Source: an uncultured Odoribacter sp.
GTDB lineage: Bacteria > Bacteroidota > Bacteroidia > Bacteroidales > Marinifilaceae
Assembly: GCA_944321165.1 (NCBI GenBank)
Contig: CALUKE010000012.1
Coordinates: 1 to 64,000, forward strand
Direction of reading: 5' to 3'
DNA length: 64,000 nucleotides
The notes under the pieces are model-generated. The model was not told the origin of the DNA. It worked only from the letters and a program-made list of their open reading frames with translations, and did no database searches. Below are positions 25,629 to 34,445 of the stretch, in pieces; the first letter of the stretch is position 1; every line of letters starts with the position of its first letter. Made by a program: the position numbers and the translations under genes.

Positions 25629-26573
25629 ATGAATATTGTATTTGTCGAACCCCTGGGCATGTGTGAATGCCAACTGCATAAAAAAGTAGCAGGCTTAAAG
25701 CAAAAAGGACATACCATCACTTTCTATCAGGATCGCCATGAGGACGAAGATATCTTAATCGAACGGGCCAAAGATGCCGAAATCGTCATAGTCAGCAATC
25801 TGCCAATCCGGAAACGCTTTCTGGAAAGTTGTCCCAAACTCCGCATGCTTTCGGTAGCCTTCACCGGAGTCGATCACATTGACCTGCAAACCTGCCGGGA
25901 ACGGGACATCACGGTTTGCAATGCAGCCGGTTATTCCACGGAAGCAGTCGCAGAATTAAGTATCGGCATGATGATTGCCGTTTATCGAAAAATCGTCGGC
26001 GGAGATTCCATCATCCGAATTGGCGGAGACCGCCAGGGAGTGCTGGGAGGAGAACTTCGCGGGAAAACCGTCGGTATCATCGGTCTGGGTGCCATCGGAC
26101 AACGGACGGCAGAACTGGCTCACGCTTTCGGCTGCCGAATCATCGCCTATAACCGTTCGCCCCGATCACTACCACATGTTACTTCCGTCGATAAAACAAC
26201 CCTTTTGCAGCAATCCGACATCATCTCCCTGCATCTGCCATTAACGGCAGAAACCAAAGATTTCATCGGAACGGCCGAATTTGCCCTCATGCAGCCTCAT
26301 ACCGTCTTGATCAATACCGCCAGAGGCCCTATCGTCAATCAGGAAGCGCTCTACACTGCCTTGAAAAAAGGACAAATCGCCGGAGCTGCCGTCGATGTCT
26401 ACGATCGGGAACCGCCATTGCCGCTGAACTCGGAACTGTTCAATGCACCGAACCTGCTGATGCTGCCCCACCTGGGATATGCTACCAAAGAGGCGTTCGA
26501 GACACGGCTGGACATTGTCATTCAAAACGTTGAAAAATGGCTGGCAGGAACACCCCAAAACAAGGTTATCTGA
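25629..26573 (+). CDS. D-isomer-specific 2-hydroxyacid dehydrogenase
   Basis: About 315 residues from MNIVFVEPLGMCECQ; the open frame reaches back to 25551 inside glpD, but the ATG at 25629 fits family length. The NAD-binding motif is VGIIGLGAIGQRTAELA. The catalytic Arg (INTARGPIVN), Glu (DVYDREPPL) and His (MLPHLGYAT) are all present. Relatives reduce hydroxypyruvate, glyoxylate or phosphohydroxypyruvate; the sequence alone does not say which. It lies 70 bases after glpD and may be cotranscribed with it. Confidence 0.88.
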   Translation: MNIVFVEPLGMCECQLHKKVAGLKQKGHTITFYQDRHEDEDILIERAKDAEIVIVSNLPIRKRFLESCPKLRMLSVAFTGVDHIDLQTCRERDITVCNAAGYSTEAVAELSIGMMIAVYRKIVGGDSIIRIGGDRQGVLGGELRGKTVGIIGLGAIGQRTAELAHAFGCRIIAYNRSPRSLPHVTSVDKTTLLQQSDIISLHLPLTAETKDFIGTAEFALMQPHTVLINTARGPIVNQEALYTALKKGQIAGAAVDVYDREPPLPLNSELFNAPNLLMLPHLGYATKEAFETRLDIVIQNVEKWLAGTPQNKVI

Positions 26574-26580
26574 AAAAACA

Positions 26581-26624
26581 GACCTGTCCCCTGAAAGTTA
26601 GGCAACTACTTCAGAAGACAGGTC
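26581..26624. terminator. Shared terminator between convergent genes
   Basis: GACCTGTC (26581-26588) pairs with GACAGGTC (26617-26624), with an inner CTGAA/TTCAG stem, then AAAATTT. It sits between the convergent hydroxyacid dehydrogenase and MurF-Alr genes. Confidence 0.7.
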
Positions 26625-26654
26625 AAAATTTATGAGACAGCCCCCATTTTTCGG

Positions 26655-29147
26655 CTATTCTTTAAAATAAACCCGTTTGACCCGTTGAGAAACACCTGTC
26701 AATACCTCATAAGGAATCGTTCCCAGTTTCTCAGACAATTCGGTAACCAAAATATGTTTCCCGAATATTTCCACTTCATCCCCCAGACAAGCCTCCGTAT
26801 CGGTAATATCCACCATACAGGCATCCATACAAATATTTCCGACAATAGGAGCCCTTTCCCCCCGAACCCATACTTCTCCCACCCCCCGGCTCAAATGTCG
26901 ATCAAGTCCATCCGCATACCCCACCGGAATAACTGCAATGCGGGAATCACGAGTCAATACTCCCTTCCGTCCATACCCAACCGTCTGGTCGGCTTTCACC
27001 TTCCGAATCGCCGCAATATAAGTCTTGAACGTACTGACCGGCCGTAAAGGAGCCCCCACGGCACTGATGCCGTGCAAACCGATTCCCAGACGCACCATGT
27101 CAAAGGCATACTGTCCAAAACGTTCTATACCGGCAGAATTTAAAATATGCCGGAGGATACGATAATCGAAATGTGACTGTATTTCATCCGTCATCTCTAT
27201 AAAACGGTGAATCTGATATAACGTATAATCGTCATGTACAGCCTCATCACTCCCGGCCAAATGAGAAAACATGGAACGGATTACCACTCTCCGTTTCACC
27301 TTGAAAAACTCCCACAAGGCCGATAACTCTTCCGGATCTAAACCGGAACGGTTCATGCCGGTATTCAATTTCAAATGCACCGGATATTTCTCTATTCCAT
27401 GTTTCACCAATGCCCGGTCGAACGCTTCCAAAAGTTCGAGCGAATAAATCTCCGGTTCCAAATTAAATTCAATCATATGATCGAATGCCTCCGGCTCCGG
27501 ATTCATAACACCGATCGGAATGGTAATCCCCGCAGCCCTTAATTCTACCCCTTCGTCCGCAAAAGCCACCATCAGGTAATTCACGCCCTGGTACTGCAAT
27601 AAACTGGCCACTTCTCCAGATCCACTACCATAAGAAAAGGCCTTGACCATAACAGCAATCATCGTCTGAGGCGGCAGCAAAGAACGGAAATAATTCAGGT
27701 TATGTACCATCGCATCGAAATCCACCTCAAGTACAGTGGCATGTGACTGTTTTTGCAAAAAACCGGCAATATACTCAAAACGGAATTTTCGAGCACCCTT
27801 GATCAAAATAACCTGATTTTTAAAGCCCCCCCTATTCTCCTGCTTTAAAAAACTATCCGTATCCCGGTAAAAGCGACATTGAGGCAGTAAAAAATAAGGT
27901 TTATACCGATTCAATTTTTCACCTATACCGATAAACAAACTCACTTTCGCTTTCCGAAGCAACATGGCCACTTCCCGATACAGTTTCTTTTCCTCCGTTC
28001 CCGTATCGATAAAATCAGACAAAATCACCACTTTTTCCCGTCCGGCATCCTGCATCGCCAATGTATTCAACGCCAACTGAAAAGAGGCCGCATCGGAATT
28101 ATAATAGTCATTGATCAATACACAATGATTGATACCATCCTTGATTTCCATCCGCATGGCAATAGGCTGTAATCCAGCCACCCGCTGATTGATGAAATCC
28201 GGAGATTTTCCTTGTAACAGCAACACACACACGGCATTCATACAATTCTCAAAAGCAGCCTCATCCGGGAAAGGAATCGTCAGATCAAATATATGACCTT
28301 CATAACCTATTTCCAGTTGCCGTTCATGCGCATCCACTCTTTTCACCGTCACCCGCACCGGTAAACCTTCTTCCTCCCCCCAAATCATTTTTTTCACTTC
28401 AGGAGCGACGGTGGAAGCAATATAATCCAAAGCCTCTCCAGCCCTTCCGATAATACAACGGCACTCCCGGAACAAAAGAGCTTTCTCGGCCAATTTCTGT
28501 CGTCTCGACTCAAAATTTTCCCCATGAGCATCTCCCAGATGCGTAAAAATTCCGATTCCCGACTGAATCATTCGTTGCAGTTTCTCCATTTCACCAGGTT
28601 GTGAAATACCGGCTTCGATTATTGCCAAACGGGTTTGCGAATCCATCCCCATCAAAGAAAGAGGAACTCCAATCTGCGAATTGTAACTGCGAGGACTTCG
28701 ATAAACACCCGGATCCTCAGACAAAAGCTGATACAACCATTCCTTAACGACAGTTTTCCCATTGCTGCCGGTGACGGCGATTACTTCCGCCGACAATCGG
28801 TGACGATACCAGGCGGCCAAACGTTGTAAAGCCGGCAACACTCTATCAACGACAAAAAAATTAGCCTCCAAACAAGAAGAAAATTCCGTTTTCATCTCCG
28901 CCACCACAAAATTTCTCACCCCCTGCTCATATAACTTCTTTACATAAGCATGTCCATCGTGATTGAGCCCTTTCATGGCAAAAAATAAAGTCGCTTCGGG
29001 TTTATTCACAGAACGACTGTCCACACTTACTTCCGTTATCTCAAAGTCTTTTACTTCACGGACTTTGGCATCTAACACACTTACAATTTCTTTACTGCTA
29101 AACATACGCTTCGTTTCATTCACACGATATTGATATTCTATACTCAA
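26655..29147 (-). CDS. MurF-alanine racemase fusion
   Basis: 830 residues joining two peptidoglycan enzymes, a fusion known across Bacteroidetes. The N-terminal half is a Mur ligase (ATP loop AVTGSNGKTVVKEW near residue 127), which adds D-Ala-D-Ala to UDP-MurNAc-tripeptide. The C-terminal half is a fold-III alanine racemase: PLP lysine in MVKAFSYGSG near residue 500, and the catalytic-loop segments GYGRKGVL and PVGYADGLDRHL. The racemase makes D-Ala for the Ddl encoded at 42862-43839. The true start may be MFSSKEIVSV at 29105. The ligase half has HDGHAY where many MurF proteins have a similar histidine/aspartate segment. Confidence 0.94.
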   Translation of the reverse strand: MSIEYQYRVNETKRMFSSKEIVSVLDAKVREVKDFEITEVSVDSRSVNKPEATLFFAMKGLNHDGHAYVKKLYEQGVRNFVVAEMKTEFSSCLEANFFVVDRVLPALQRLAAWYRHRLSAEVIAVTGSNGKTVVKEWLYQLLSEDPGVYRSPRSYNSQIGVPLSLMGMDSQTRLAIIEAGISQPGEMEKLQRMIQSGIGIFTHLGDAHGENFESRRQKLAEKALLFRECRCIIGRAGEALDYIASTVAPEVKKMIWGEEEGLPVRVTVKRVDAHERQLEIGYEGHIFDLTIPFPDEAAFENCMNAVCVLLLQGKSPDFINQRVAGLQPIAMRMEIKDGINHCVLINDYYNSDAASFQLALNTLAMQDAGREKVVILSDFIDTGTEEKKLYREVAMLLRKAKVSLFIGIGEKLNRYKPYFLLPQCRFYRDTDSFLKQENRGGFKNQVILIKGARKFRFEYIAGFLQKQSHATVLEVDFDAMVHNLNYFRSLLPPQTMIAVMVKAFSYGSGSGEVASLLQYQGVNYLMVAFADEGVELRAAGITIPIGVMNPEPEAFDHMIEFNLEPEIYSLELLEAFDRALVKHGIEKYPVHLKLNTGMNRSGLDPEELSALWEFFKVKRRVVIRSMFSHLAGSDEAVHDDYTLYQIHRFIEMTDEIQSHFDYRILRHILNSAGIERFGQYAFDMVRLGIGLHGISAVGAPLRPVSTFKTYIAAIRKVKADQTVGYGRKGVLTRDSRIAVIPVGYADGLDRHLSRGVGEVWVRGERAPIVGNICMDACMVDITDTEACLGDEVEIFGKHILVTELSEKLGTIPYEVLTGVSQRVKRVYFKE

Positions 29148-29159
29148 ATTTCTTTACAA

Positions 29160-30626
29160 TCACAACAGCGGAGCAAACAAACGGGCAATGGATTCGCACA
29201 CCTTATCCTGTTTGGATCTGAATTTCCATTGCTGAATGAATGCTTCCTTACTCTCTTTCAAATCTCTTAAAAAATCTCCCGCCAATTTCTTTACCACTTC
29301 CCGATCATATATAATGAGGCTCACCTCGAAATTCTGTTCAAAACTTCTCAAATCCATATTGGCCGACCCCACACTGGCCACAATACCATCCACAATGATC
29401 ACCTTGCTGTGATTGATACCCGGTTGGAACCAATAAATCTTCACTCCAGCTTCCAACAACTCTTCCACATAAGAACGGGTACACCAGTGTGTCAACCGGG
29501 AATCCGACTTGTGCGGCAACAACAAACGCACATCCACACCACTCATTGCTGCCGTTTTCAAAGAATTCAAGGTCGTCTCCCCGGGCATAAAATAAGGAGT
29601 AGAAATAAAAACATACCGTTTGGCCATATTGATCAACGTAAAATAGGCCTGTTGAATCGATGCCCAGTCGCTATCCGGTCCGGAAGTTACAGTCTGCACC
29701 ACAACATTCCCGTCTGCCTGAAAATAAGGCAGATATTCATTTTTATTCAACAACAGTTCCTGGCGAACAAAATACCAATCGATTAAAAAAACCACCTGCA
29801 AAGAGGTCACCACTTCCCCCCATACTCTCAAATGAGTATCTCTCCAAATCCCGATACCGGGAACTCCATCCATATAACGGTCGGCAATATTCAAACCACC
29901 CACCAAACCGATTTCTCCATCAATCACCGCGATTTTCCGGTGATTCCGATAATTGGCTTTGTTTGCCAGATGATGGAAACGTACCGGCAAAAACGGATAT
30001 ATCTGAATACCGGCTTTTCGAAGTTCCCGAATAAACTCCTTCGAAAGACTCCAAGAGCCGACATCATCGTATATGATCCTTACCTCAACGCCCTCCGATG
30101 CCTTCTGAAGCAATATCTCCTTTAACTCGGTCGCCAGACGTCCTTCCCCAATGATATAATATTCCAAATGAATGAATTTCCGGGCATTTCTCAATGCATC
30201 AAATAAAGCGGGGAAAGTTTCTTCCCCATTGTTCAACACTTCCACCCGGTTGAAACGAGTCAGTAAAGCCTTGCTGTTGTTCAACAAAAGCGTCATCAGC
30301 TTACGCACCTCTATCGTTTCTCTTTTCTGTAGGAATTCAGACTTCCGGATCAGCTGCTTTTGGTCCTCGCTCATATACTGCAACCATTTCATGTCCCCCA
30401 GTCCTTTCATCGAAAATATCTTTTTTTTCCGATAGTTCACCCCAAAATAAAGATAAAAGAGAAAACCGACCAAAGGAATGGTCACCAGTACAATAATCCA
30501 AGCCAAAGTACGTACCGGATTCCGATTTTCAAGGATCACATTGAAAATCACACTCACCACTGTCAATACATACAGAGCACTTAAAACATATATGACGATC
30601 TGCAACCAGGACATATCAACGGTCAA
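29160..30626 (-). CDS. cls: Cardiolipin synthase
   Basis: 488 residues with two N-terminal membrane segments (LQIVIYVLSALYVLTVVSVIF and a second at about 40-60) and two phospholipase-D HKD motifs: NHRKIAVIDG with GGLNIADRY, and NHSKVIIVDG with GSANMDLRSF. It condenses phosphatidylglycerols to cardiolipin at the inner membrane. It is upstream of murF-alr on the same strand with a 12-base gap, so the two are probably cotranscribed. Confidence 0.93.
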   Translation of the reverse strand: MTVDMSWLQIVIYVLSALYVLTVVSVIFNVILENRNPVRTLAWIIVLVTIPLVGFLFYLYFGVNYRKKKIFSMKGLGDMKWLQYMSEDQKQLIRKSEFLQKRETIEVRKLMTLLLNNSKALLTRFNRVEVLNNGEETFPALFDALRNARKFIHLEYYIIGEGRLATELKEILLQKASEGVEVRIIYDDVGSWSLSKEFIRELRKAGIQIYPFLPVRFHHLANKANYRNHRKIAVIDGEIGLVGGLNIADRYMDGVPGIGIWRDTHLRVWGEVVTSLQVVFLIDWYFVRQELLLNKNEYLPYFQADGNVVVQTVTSGPDSDWASIQQAYFTLINMAKRYVFISTPYFMPGETTLNSLKTAAMSGVDVRLLLPHKSDSRLTHWCTRSYVEELLEAGVKIYWFQPGINHSKVIIVDGIVASVGSANMDLRSFEQNFEVSLIIYDREVVKKLAGDFLRDLKESKEAFIQQWKFRSKQDKVCESIARLFAPLL

Positions 30627-30672
30627 AGGAAATTAAAATTCTCTGTTTTCAATTTTCAAGCTTCAAATACCT

Positions 30673-30680
30673 TATATTTG
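30673..30680 (+). promoter_or_regulatory. prmC -7 box very close to the start codon
   Basis: TATATTTG matches TAnnTTTG exactly and ends only four bases before the ATG at 30685. By the usual spacing, transcription would begin at or next to the start codon, implying a leaderless or nearly leaderless mRNA. No good -33 TTTG is visible. Confidence 0.5.
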
Positions 30681-30684
30681 TATT

Positions 30685-31530
30685 ATGAATACGATTCATC
30701 ATTTATCCCAATACGCGTTGCAAGAATTAAAAGATTCATATTCTGCCAACGAAATTCAATGTATCTGTAAAATCATTTACATGGATGTTTTCCATTTCAC
30801 AAATATAGACATCCATCTCAGAAAAAACGAAATTTTAGAAGAAAGCTTTTTAAATAATTTTTTCGAAATTATCGGTCTATTAAAATGCGGACATCCGATT
30901 CAATATATACTCGGAGAGACGGAATTTGCCGGTCTCCGCTTCCGGCTGAATGCCGCTACACTGATTCCGCGTCCGGAGACGGAAGAGCTGGTCTATTGGG
31001 TCAGAACCCACCTCAAAGCGGGCGACCGGCTGCTGGATATCGGATGTGGCAGCGGTTGCATCGGAATCGCCCTGGGACATTTATGCCCCGGTATCCGTCT
31101 GACGGGCATCGACATCTCTCCTGAAGCACTCGATATGGCCAGTCAAAATGCAGCGTACAATCGAGTAGACGGGGAATTCCTTTTAAGAGATATTCTGCAT
31201 TCCGAAAAAGATGTCTGGAAAAACTACGAAGTCATTGTCAGCAATCCTCCCTATGTCCGGGAATGTGAAAAAACAGACATGGACGCTCGGGTACTCGATC
31301 ATGAACCCCACCGGGCCCTGTTCGTTCCGGACGAAGATCCTCTGCTCTTTTACCGGGAAATAGCCCGGTTCGGTCAGAGGTATCTGTCAGAAGAAGGCTT
31401 TCTGTTTTTCGAAATCAACGAAGCTTTCGGGCCTGCAGTCACCGATCTGTTACAACAACAAGGTTACCGGTCTGTCGAACTACGGAAAGATTTTTATGGA
31501 AAAGACCGAATGGTAAAAGGACAAAAATAA
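30685..31530 (+). CDS. prmC: Release factor glutamine methyltransferase
   Basis: 281 residues. It methylates the glutamine of the GGQ motif in peptide release factors. The SAM-binding motif LLDIGCGSGCIGIAL and the catalytic VSNPPYV are clear, and the N-terminal helical domain with GHPIQYILGETEFAGLRF is typical. The first methionine gives normal family length and the next lies too far in. It is divergent from cls and followed four bases later by recX. Confidence 0.95.
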   Translation: MNTIHHLSQYALQELKDSYSANEIQCICKIIYMDVFHFTNIDIHLRKNEILEESFLNNFFEIIGLLKCGHPIQYILGETEFAGLRFRLNAATLIPRPETEELVYWVRTHLKAGDRLLDIGCGSGCIGIALGHLCPGIRLTGIDISPEALDMASQNAAYNRVDGEFLLRDILHSEKDVWKNYEVIVSNPPYVRECEKTDMDARVLDHEPHRALFVPDEDPLLFYREIARFGQRYLSEEGFLFFEINEAFGPAVTDLLQQQGYRSVELRKDFYGKDRMVKGQK

Positions 31531-31533
31531 CCC

Positions 31534-32037
31534 ATGCCAGCAATGAAAAAAGAGAAAGCGTTAAATATAGCCGCCGGCCTTTGCAGCAAAAAAGAACAGT
31601 GCAGTGATGAGATCCGGAGGAAACTGCAGAAATGGGAGCTAACCGAAACTGAAATCGAAGAAATCCTGTGTTTTTTACAGAAGCATCAATTTATCGATGA
31701 TACCCGCTACGCCCAGGCTTATGCAGAAGATAAATTTCGTTTCAACCACTGGGGCAAACAAAAAATAGCCTTGATGTTACACCGTAAAAAAATCGATGCC
31801 GCAAGCATTGCCCAAGCATTGGAAAACTTGAATGAAGAAAATTATACAGAAGCCTGTCTGTCTCTATTGAAACAAAAAATGAAAATACTGCCAGCGGAAG
31901 ATCCTTATCGACGCAGAGCCAAACTGATCCGCTTCGCCCTGGGACGCGGTTTCGATTACGAACTGATCCAACAATGCCTGACACAACTGTTCGAAAATCC
32001 GGAAGAAGCCGCAACAGAGATTGATTTTGAGGATTAA
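31534..32037 (+). CDS. recX: RecA-modulating regulatory protein
   Basis: 167 residues composed of RecX-type three-helix repeats; [25 protein letters not shown] is the family signature. RecX proteins bind and limit RecA filaments. The start is at [10 protein letters not shown], or possibly the methionine three codons further on. It is cotranscribed with prmC, and recA is not in this window. Confidence 0.9.
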   Translation: MPAMKKEKALNIAAGLCSKKEQCSDEIRRKLQKWELTETEIEEILCFLQKHQFIDDTRYAQAYAEDKFRFNHWGKQKIALMLHRKKIDAASIAQALENLNEENYTEACLSLLKQKMKILPAEDPYRRRAKLIRFALGRGFDYELIQQCLTQLFENPEEAATEIDFED

Positions 32038-32043
32038 TTTTTA

Positions 32044-32051
32044 TAGTTTTG
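32044..32051 (+). promoter_or_regulatory. Promoter -7 box of the GT/DUF4922/SpoIID/MFS operon
   Basis: TAGTTTTG fits TAnnTTTG. Transcription would start near 32056, which excludes the TTG start at 32049 and supports ATG 32070. The box lies directly after the recX stop, so the next four genes can be expressed separately from prmC-recX. Confidence 0.5.
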
Positions 32052-32069
32052 AACAAAAATTCGGACCCT

Positions 32070-33452
32070 ATGTATCCTGTTCATCTATTTTTATTACAGC
32101 CAGCACTTTTCCCGAACCCGGATTTATATTTTACAAATCTCATCACTTCCTATACCGATACAGCCTCGCTCCGATACATGGCCAAAGAGGCCAAGGCCGC
32201 CTACCTTCTGCTGTATACCGGAAGCACTCCGATCGAACTTCATCCGCATGCCATCGAACGGATGTTGTCCATCGCCGAACATCAGGAAGCGGATCTGTTT
32301 TATTTTGATTATCAAGAAATCAAACAGGGGAAAAACATCGTCCATCCAACCATCGAATACCAAAGCGGCAGTCTCCGAGACGATTTTGATTTCGGCAGTC
32401 TGCTGCTTTTCCGAACATCAGGTTTTCAGAAAACAGTAAACGAAATCGATGTGGAATATCGGTATGCGGCCCTGTATGCCTTGCGGTTAAGCATGGCTCG
32501 CCAGGGAAAGATCCTGCATGTACCGGAAGTTCTCTATACCATTCAGGAAAGCGATCCCCGCCGGTCCGGAGAAAAACAATTCGACTATGTCCATCCGAAT
32601 AACCGGGCCGTTCAGATTGAAATGGAAGCCGCCTGCACCTCTCATCTGAAAGCCATCGGAGCCTGGCTCGCACCGGATTTTAAAAAGGTCCATCTACAAG
32701 CGGACGGATTTCCCGTAGAAGCCTCCGTTATTATTCCTGTAAAAAATCGTGTCCGTACCATTGCCGATGCCATTGAATCGGCTTGTCAACAACAAACCGG
32801 TTTCCCCTTCAATGTCATCGTGGTCGACAATCACTCGGATGACGGCACTGCCGCCATTCTCCAAGGTTTAAGTCAAATATATCCGAACCTGATTCATCAC
32901 ATTCCCAACAGCCTGCACCTGGGCATTGGAGGATGCTGGAACGAAGCCGCGTTTTTACCGGTTTGTGGAAAATTTGTCGTACAACTGGATAGCGACGACC
33001 TGTATGCAGACACGGGAGTATTACAACGCATCGTCGATACTTTTTACCGGGAATCATGCGCCATGGTGATCGGCAGTTACCGCATGGTCAATTTCAAACT
33101 GGAAGAAATTCCACCGGGAGTCATCGATCACCGGGAATGGACCCCCGACAACGGTCGCAACAACGCTTTGCGTATCAACGGTCTCGGTGCGCCTCGAGCT
33201 TTTTATACGCCTTTATTGAGAAACATCCGCTTTCCCAATGTCAGTTATGGAGAAGATTATGCAACAGCACTGGCCCTCTCCCGGGAATACCCCATCGCCC
33301 GGATCTATGAGCCGCTTTACCTGTGCAGACGCTGGGAAGAGAATTCTGATCATGACCTGGACATTCCCCGCTTGAATGCCTACAATTTTTACAAAGATAA
33401 AATCAGGACCCTGGAAATTCAGGCCAGAATTTCGATGAACCGTCGGAAATAA
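32070..33452 (+). CDS. Tandem GT-A (family 2-like) glycosyltransferase
   Basis: About 460 residues from [13 protein letters not shown]. The C-terminal half is a regular family-2 glycosyltransferase: [31 protein letters not shown], and the metal-binding [11 protein letters not shown]. The N-terminal 200 residues look like a second, degenerate GT-A domain: [20 protein letters not shown] sits where YxLxLDSDD is expected, so the DxD is lost. No signal peptide or membrane segment is evident, so it should act in the cytoplasm. It is 12 bases from the next gene of the operon. Donor and acceptor are unknown. Confidence 0.78.
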   Translation: MYPVHLFLLQPALFPNPDLYFTNLITSYTDTASLRYMAKEAKAAYLLLYTGSTPIELHPHAIERMLSIAEHQEADLFYFDYQEIKQGKNIVHPTIEYQSGSLRDDFDFGSLLLFRTSGFQKTVNEIDVEYRYAALYALRLSMARQGKILHVPEVLYTIQESDPRRSGEKQFDYVHPNNRAVQIEMEAACTSHLKAIGAWLAPDFKKVHLQADGFPVEASVIIPVKNRVRTIADAIESACQQQTGFPFNVIVVDNHSDDGTAAILQGLSQIYPNLIHHIPNSLHLGIGGCWNEAAFLPVCGKFVVQLDSDDLYADTGVLQRIVDTFYRESCAMVIGSYRMVNFKLEEIPPGVIDHREWTPDNGRNNALRINGLGAPRAFYTPLLRNIRFPNVSYGEDYATALALSREYPIARIYEPLYLCRRWEENSDHDLDIPRLNAYNFYKDKIRTLEIQARISMNRRK

Positions 33453-33464
33453 AATTTTCATCTC

Positions 33465-34445
33465 ATGAAAAATCAAGCATTACAACAATTATATATCCGT
33501 CAGCTTCAGGAATTCGAATTAGCCCGACAGAATTACGAAGGGCTGAAACAGGTGCAAGTCCGGGAAATCCCGTGGGAACATTTTCATCTTCGGATACAGT
33601 ACAACCCGGCCCGTATGATTTCCACCAATGCCAAAACAGACCGACAATCCCTGGAAAGTCGCCCCTGTTTTTTATGCGCCTCTCACATGCCGACGGCGCA
33701 AAAAGGACTTCCCTACCTGGATCGTTACCACCTCTTTGTCAATCCCTATCCGATTTTTGAACGTCATTTCACCATTCCGTCCGACCGGCATTTACCGCAA
33801 CGCCTGGAAGGACGATTAAAGGATTTTCTGGCCTTGAGTTTCGATTTTCCGGAGTTTACTCTTTTTTATAACGGTCCCCGTTGTGGAGCATCCGCACCGG
33901 ATCATTTTCATTTTCAAATGGCTCCGCGCCACCACATGCCTCTGGAAGAAGATGTAGAAAACGATTCCATCCGACATCCACTCCTTCGGGATGATTATTA
34001 TTCGATTTTTACCCTGACGGACTATCTCCGGCCAGTCATTGTCCTCCGGGCATCCGATGCGCTAATCCTTACGGAATTATTCCGACAGACCCAGCAAATC
34101 ATCGGCCAAACCATTCCCTTTGAAGAAGAACCGATGATCAATTTACTGGGATGGTTTGACAACTGCCAGTGGACCGTCTGTATTTTTCCGCGTCGCACCC
34201 TCCGTCCCTGGCAATTCCATGCCGACGGTGCAGAAAAGGTGCTGTTCAGTCCGGGATGTGTCGACATGGCCGGTCTGATCATTGCCCCCCGGGAAGAAGA
34301 TTTTTACAAATATTCGACAGAGCTGCTGACCGATTTGTTCGCACAGGTCTCGATAGCCCCGACGGACTGGGACATCATTCAACAGCGTTTGAAACATCTT
34401 GTACCTTTTCAACCATTACCTGAAGCAACCGAACCCCATGATTAA
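33465..34445 (+). CDS. DUF4922 protein, HIT/GalT-like nucleotidyltransferase or phosphorylase
   Basis: 326 residues. A CFLC pair (near residue 65) precedes a domain with FYNGPRCGASAPDHFHFQM, whose HFHFQ resembles the HxHxQ active site of GalT-type and other histidine-triad enzymes. VNPYPIFERHFTIPS is also reminiscent of GalT-like folds. Such enzymes transfer nucleotidyl groups to sugar phosphates or phosphorolyse nucleotide sugars. No specific substrate can be named. Its last eight bases (ATGATTAA) include the start of the SpoIID-like gene, so translation is coupled. Confidence 0.75.
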   Translation: MKNQALQQLYIRQLQEFELARQNYEGLKQVQVREIPWEHFHLRIQYNPARMISTNAKTDRQSLESRPCFLCASHMPTAQKGLPYLDRYHLFVNPYPIFERHFTIPSDRHLPQRLEGRLKDFLALSFDFPEFTLFYNGPRCGASAPDHFHFQMAPRHHMPLEEDVENDSIRHPLLRDDYYSIFTLTDYLRPVIVLRASDALILTELFRQTQQIIGQTIPFEEEPMINLLGWFDNCQWTVCIFPRRTLRPWQFHADGAEKVLFSPGCVDMAGLIIAPREEDFYKYSTELLTDLFAQVSIAPTDWDIIQQRLKHLVPFQPLPEATEPHD

